Part shown: positions 63,677-64,000 of the stretch, one piece after another
How the letters are laid out: each line of letters begins with the position of its first letter
How positions within the stretch are numbered: position 1 is the stretch's first letter
From: CAVSRC01 sp963732845
GTDB taxonomy: Bacteria; Pseudomonadota; Alphaproteobacteria; Rhizobiales; Kaistiaceae
Direction of reading: 5' to 3'
Assembly: GCA_963732845.1 (NCBI GenBank)
Contig: CAVTBE010000021.1
Span: forward strand, 124,001-188,000
DNA: 64,000 nt
Notes under the pieces: model-generated
Database searches by the model: none
What the model saw: only the letters and a program-made list of their open reading frames with translations
Told to the model about the DNA's origin: nothing
Translations under genes and position numbers: made by a program

Positions 63677-64000
63677 CGCCTTTGGTTCGATGTTCCGAGC
63701 GTCGCCTTGAGGACTTCGATGGTCAGCCATGGTCTGCCACGATGGATCATTCGGTGGCAATTGGAACAAACCAGCGCAAGGTCTGATAGTCGCGTTCGGT
63801 CTCCAACTCGCAAGTCGGACAGTGCGTGCCTGTGATGACATTCAATGAAGCCAGCGCCGCGATCACGATAAGTCGCCTCGAAGTCGAATCCGCAGACCTC
63901 GCAAACCAGTCGACCATTCAGTTTCAGGGCTTGCGCCTTCTTTTGGCTTACGATCTTGGGGTCACGCTCGCGGACTAAATGAACCCTGGTCAGAACACCG
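63673..64000 (-). CDS. HNH endonuclease, C-terminal part (5' end beyond the window)
   Basis: The frame is open to the right edge and reads LNGRLVCEVCGFDFEATY, then GAGFIECHHRHALSDL, then LALVCSNCHRMIHRGRPWLTIE before the stop at 63673. Two CxxC pairs (CEVC, CSNC) and the ECHH...NCHRMIH segment form a McrA-like HNH (beta-beta-alpha metal) nuclease with a zinc site. Such proteins cut modified or foreign DNA, or act as homing/packaging nucleases. Its stop overlaps the start of the secreted protein gene. Confidence 0.85.
   Translation of the reverse strand, partial: GVLTRVHLVRERDPKIVSQKKAQALKLNGRLVCEVCGFDFEATYRDRGAGFIECHHRHALSDLRVGDRTRLSDLALVCSNCHRMIHRGRPWLTIEVLKATLGTSNQRR

Overview
The window is a GC-rich chromosomal segment of an alphaproteobacterium, most likely of the order Hyphomicrobiales (Rhizobiales). 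The order-level call rests on gene content (acnA, a ccm cluster, an IalB-like secreted protein, DUF2794, DUF1036 and DUF1223 proteins, and ffh/chorismate mutase/rpsP/rimM/trmD/rplS synteny) and on a hairpin repeat of a type common in rhizobial intergenic DNA. I do not name a genus.

Layout. 1-7.4 kb: the end of a GT2-ChbG-GtrA lipid-glycosylation cluster, pdxY, a CoA-ester lyase, secreted and small cytoplasmic proteins, thpR, and a BI-1 membrane protein. 7.45-10.04 kb: a complete 2.6-kb IS1595-type element with 22-bp terminal inverted repeats and an 8-bp target duplication. It carries, ATGA-coupled to its transposase, a beta-class DNA methyltransferase fused to a PD-(D/E)XK nuclease-like domain. 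It sits between the divergent genes DUF2794 and htpG. 10.0-24.1 kb: htpG, acnA, ccmAB/ccmCDG (split by an antisense gene), and a leftward operon dapF-mtaB-ftsY-cupin-ispZ. 24-29 kb: redox and repair genes (ferric-reductase-like flavoprotein, cytochrome c, Tat-exported MsrB, membrane-anchored MsrA, aldo/keto reductase). 29-35 kb: the ffh-rpsP-rimM-trmD-rplS translation/secretion block, preceded by a 42-bp tandem repeat and containing a frameshifted DUF1036 gene. 36-46 kb: leuC, leuD, rlmN, deoD, a sugar kinase, an Lrp regulator divergent from DUF2000, and two b561 cytochromes. 46-57.8 kb: membrane glycosyltransferase, PAP2 phosphatase, argG, a CBS-containing site-2 protease, a cyclase-TPR protein, typA, and the DUF167 and YggT genes.

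57.9-64 kb: a tRNA-Ala(CGC) gene followed at once by a frameshifted tyrosine integrase. This marks the left edge of a lower-GC, decayed genomic island holding an IS110 fragment, an intact IS3-type element, an acyltransferase-3 pseudogene, unknown leftward genes, and an HNH endonuclease running off the right edge and coupled to a secreted Cys-containing protein.

How the genes work together. The core is housekeeping: co-translational targeting (ffh, ftsY), ribosome and tRNA maturation (rimM, trmD, rlmN, mtaB, rpsP, rplS), cytochrome c maturation, leucine/arginine/lysine-branch biosynthesis and envelope redox repair. The accessory layer is the methyltransferase-carrying IS and the tRNA-Ala island. 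Coordinates of starts were chosen from RBS position, ATGA overlaps and family length; alternatives are given in the entries.
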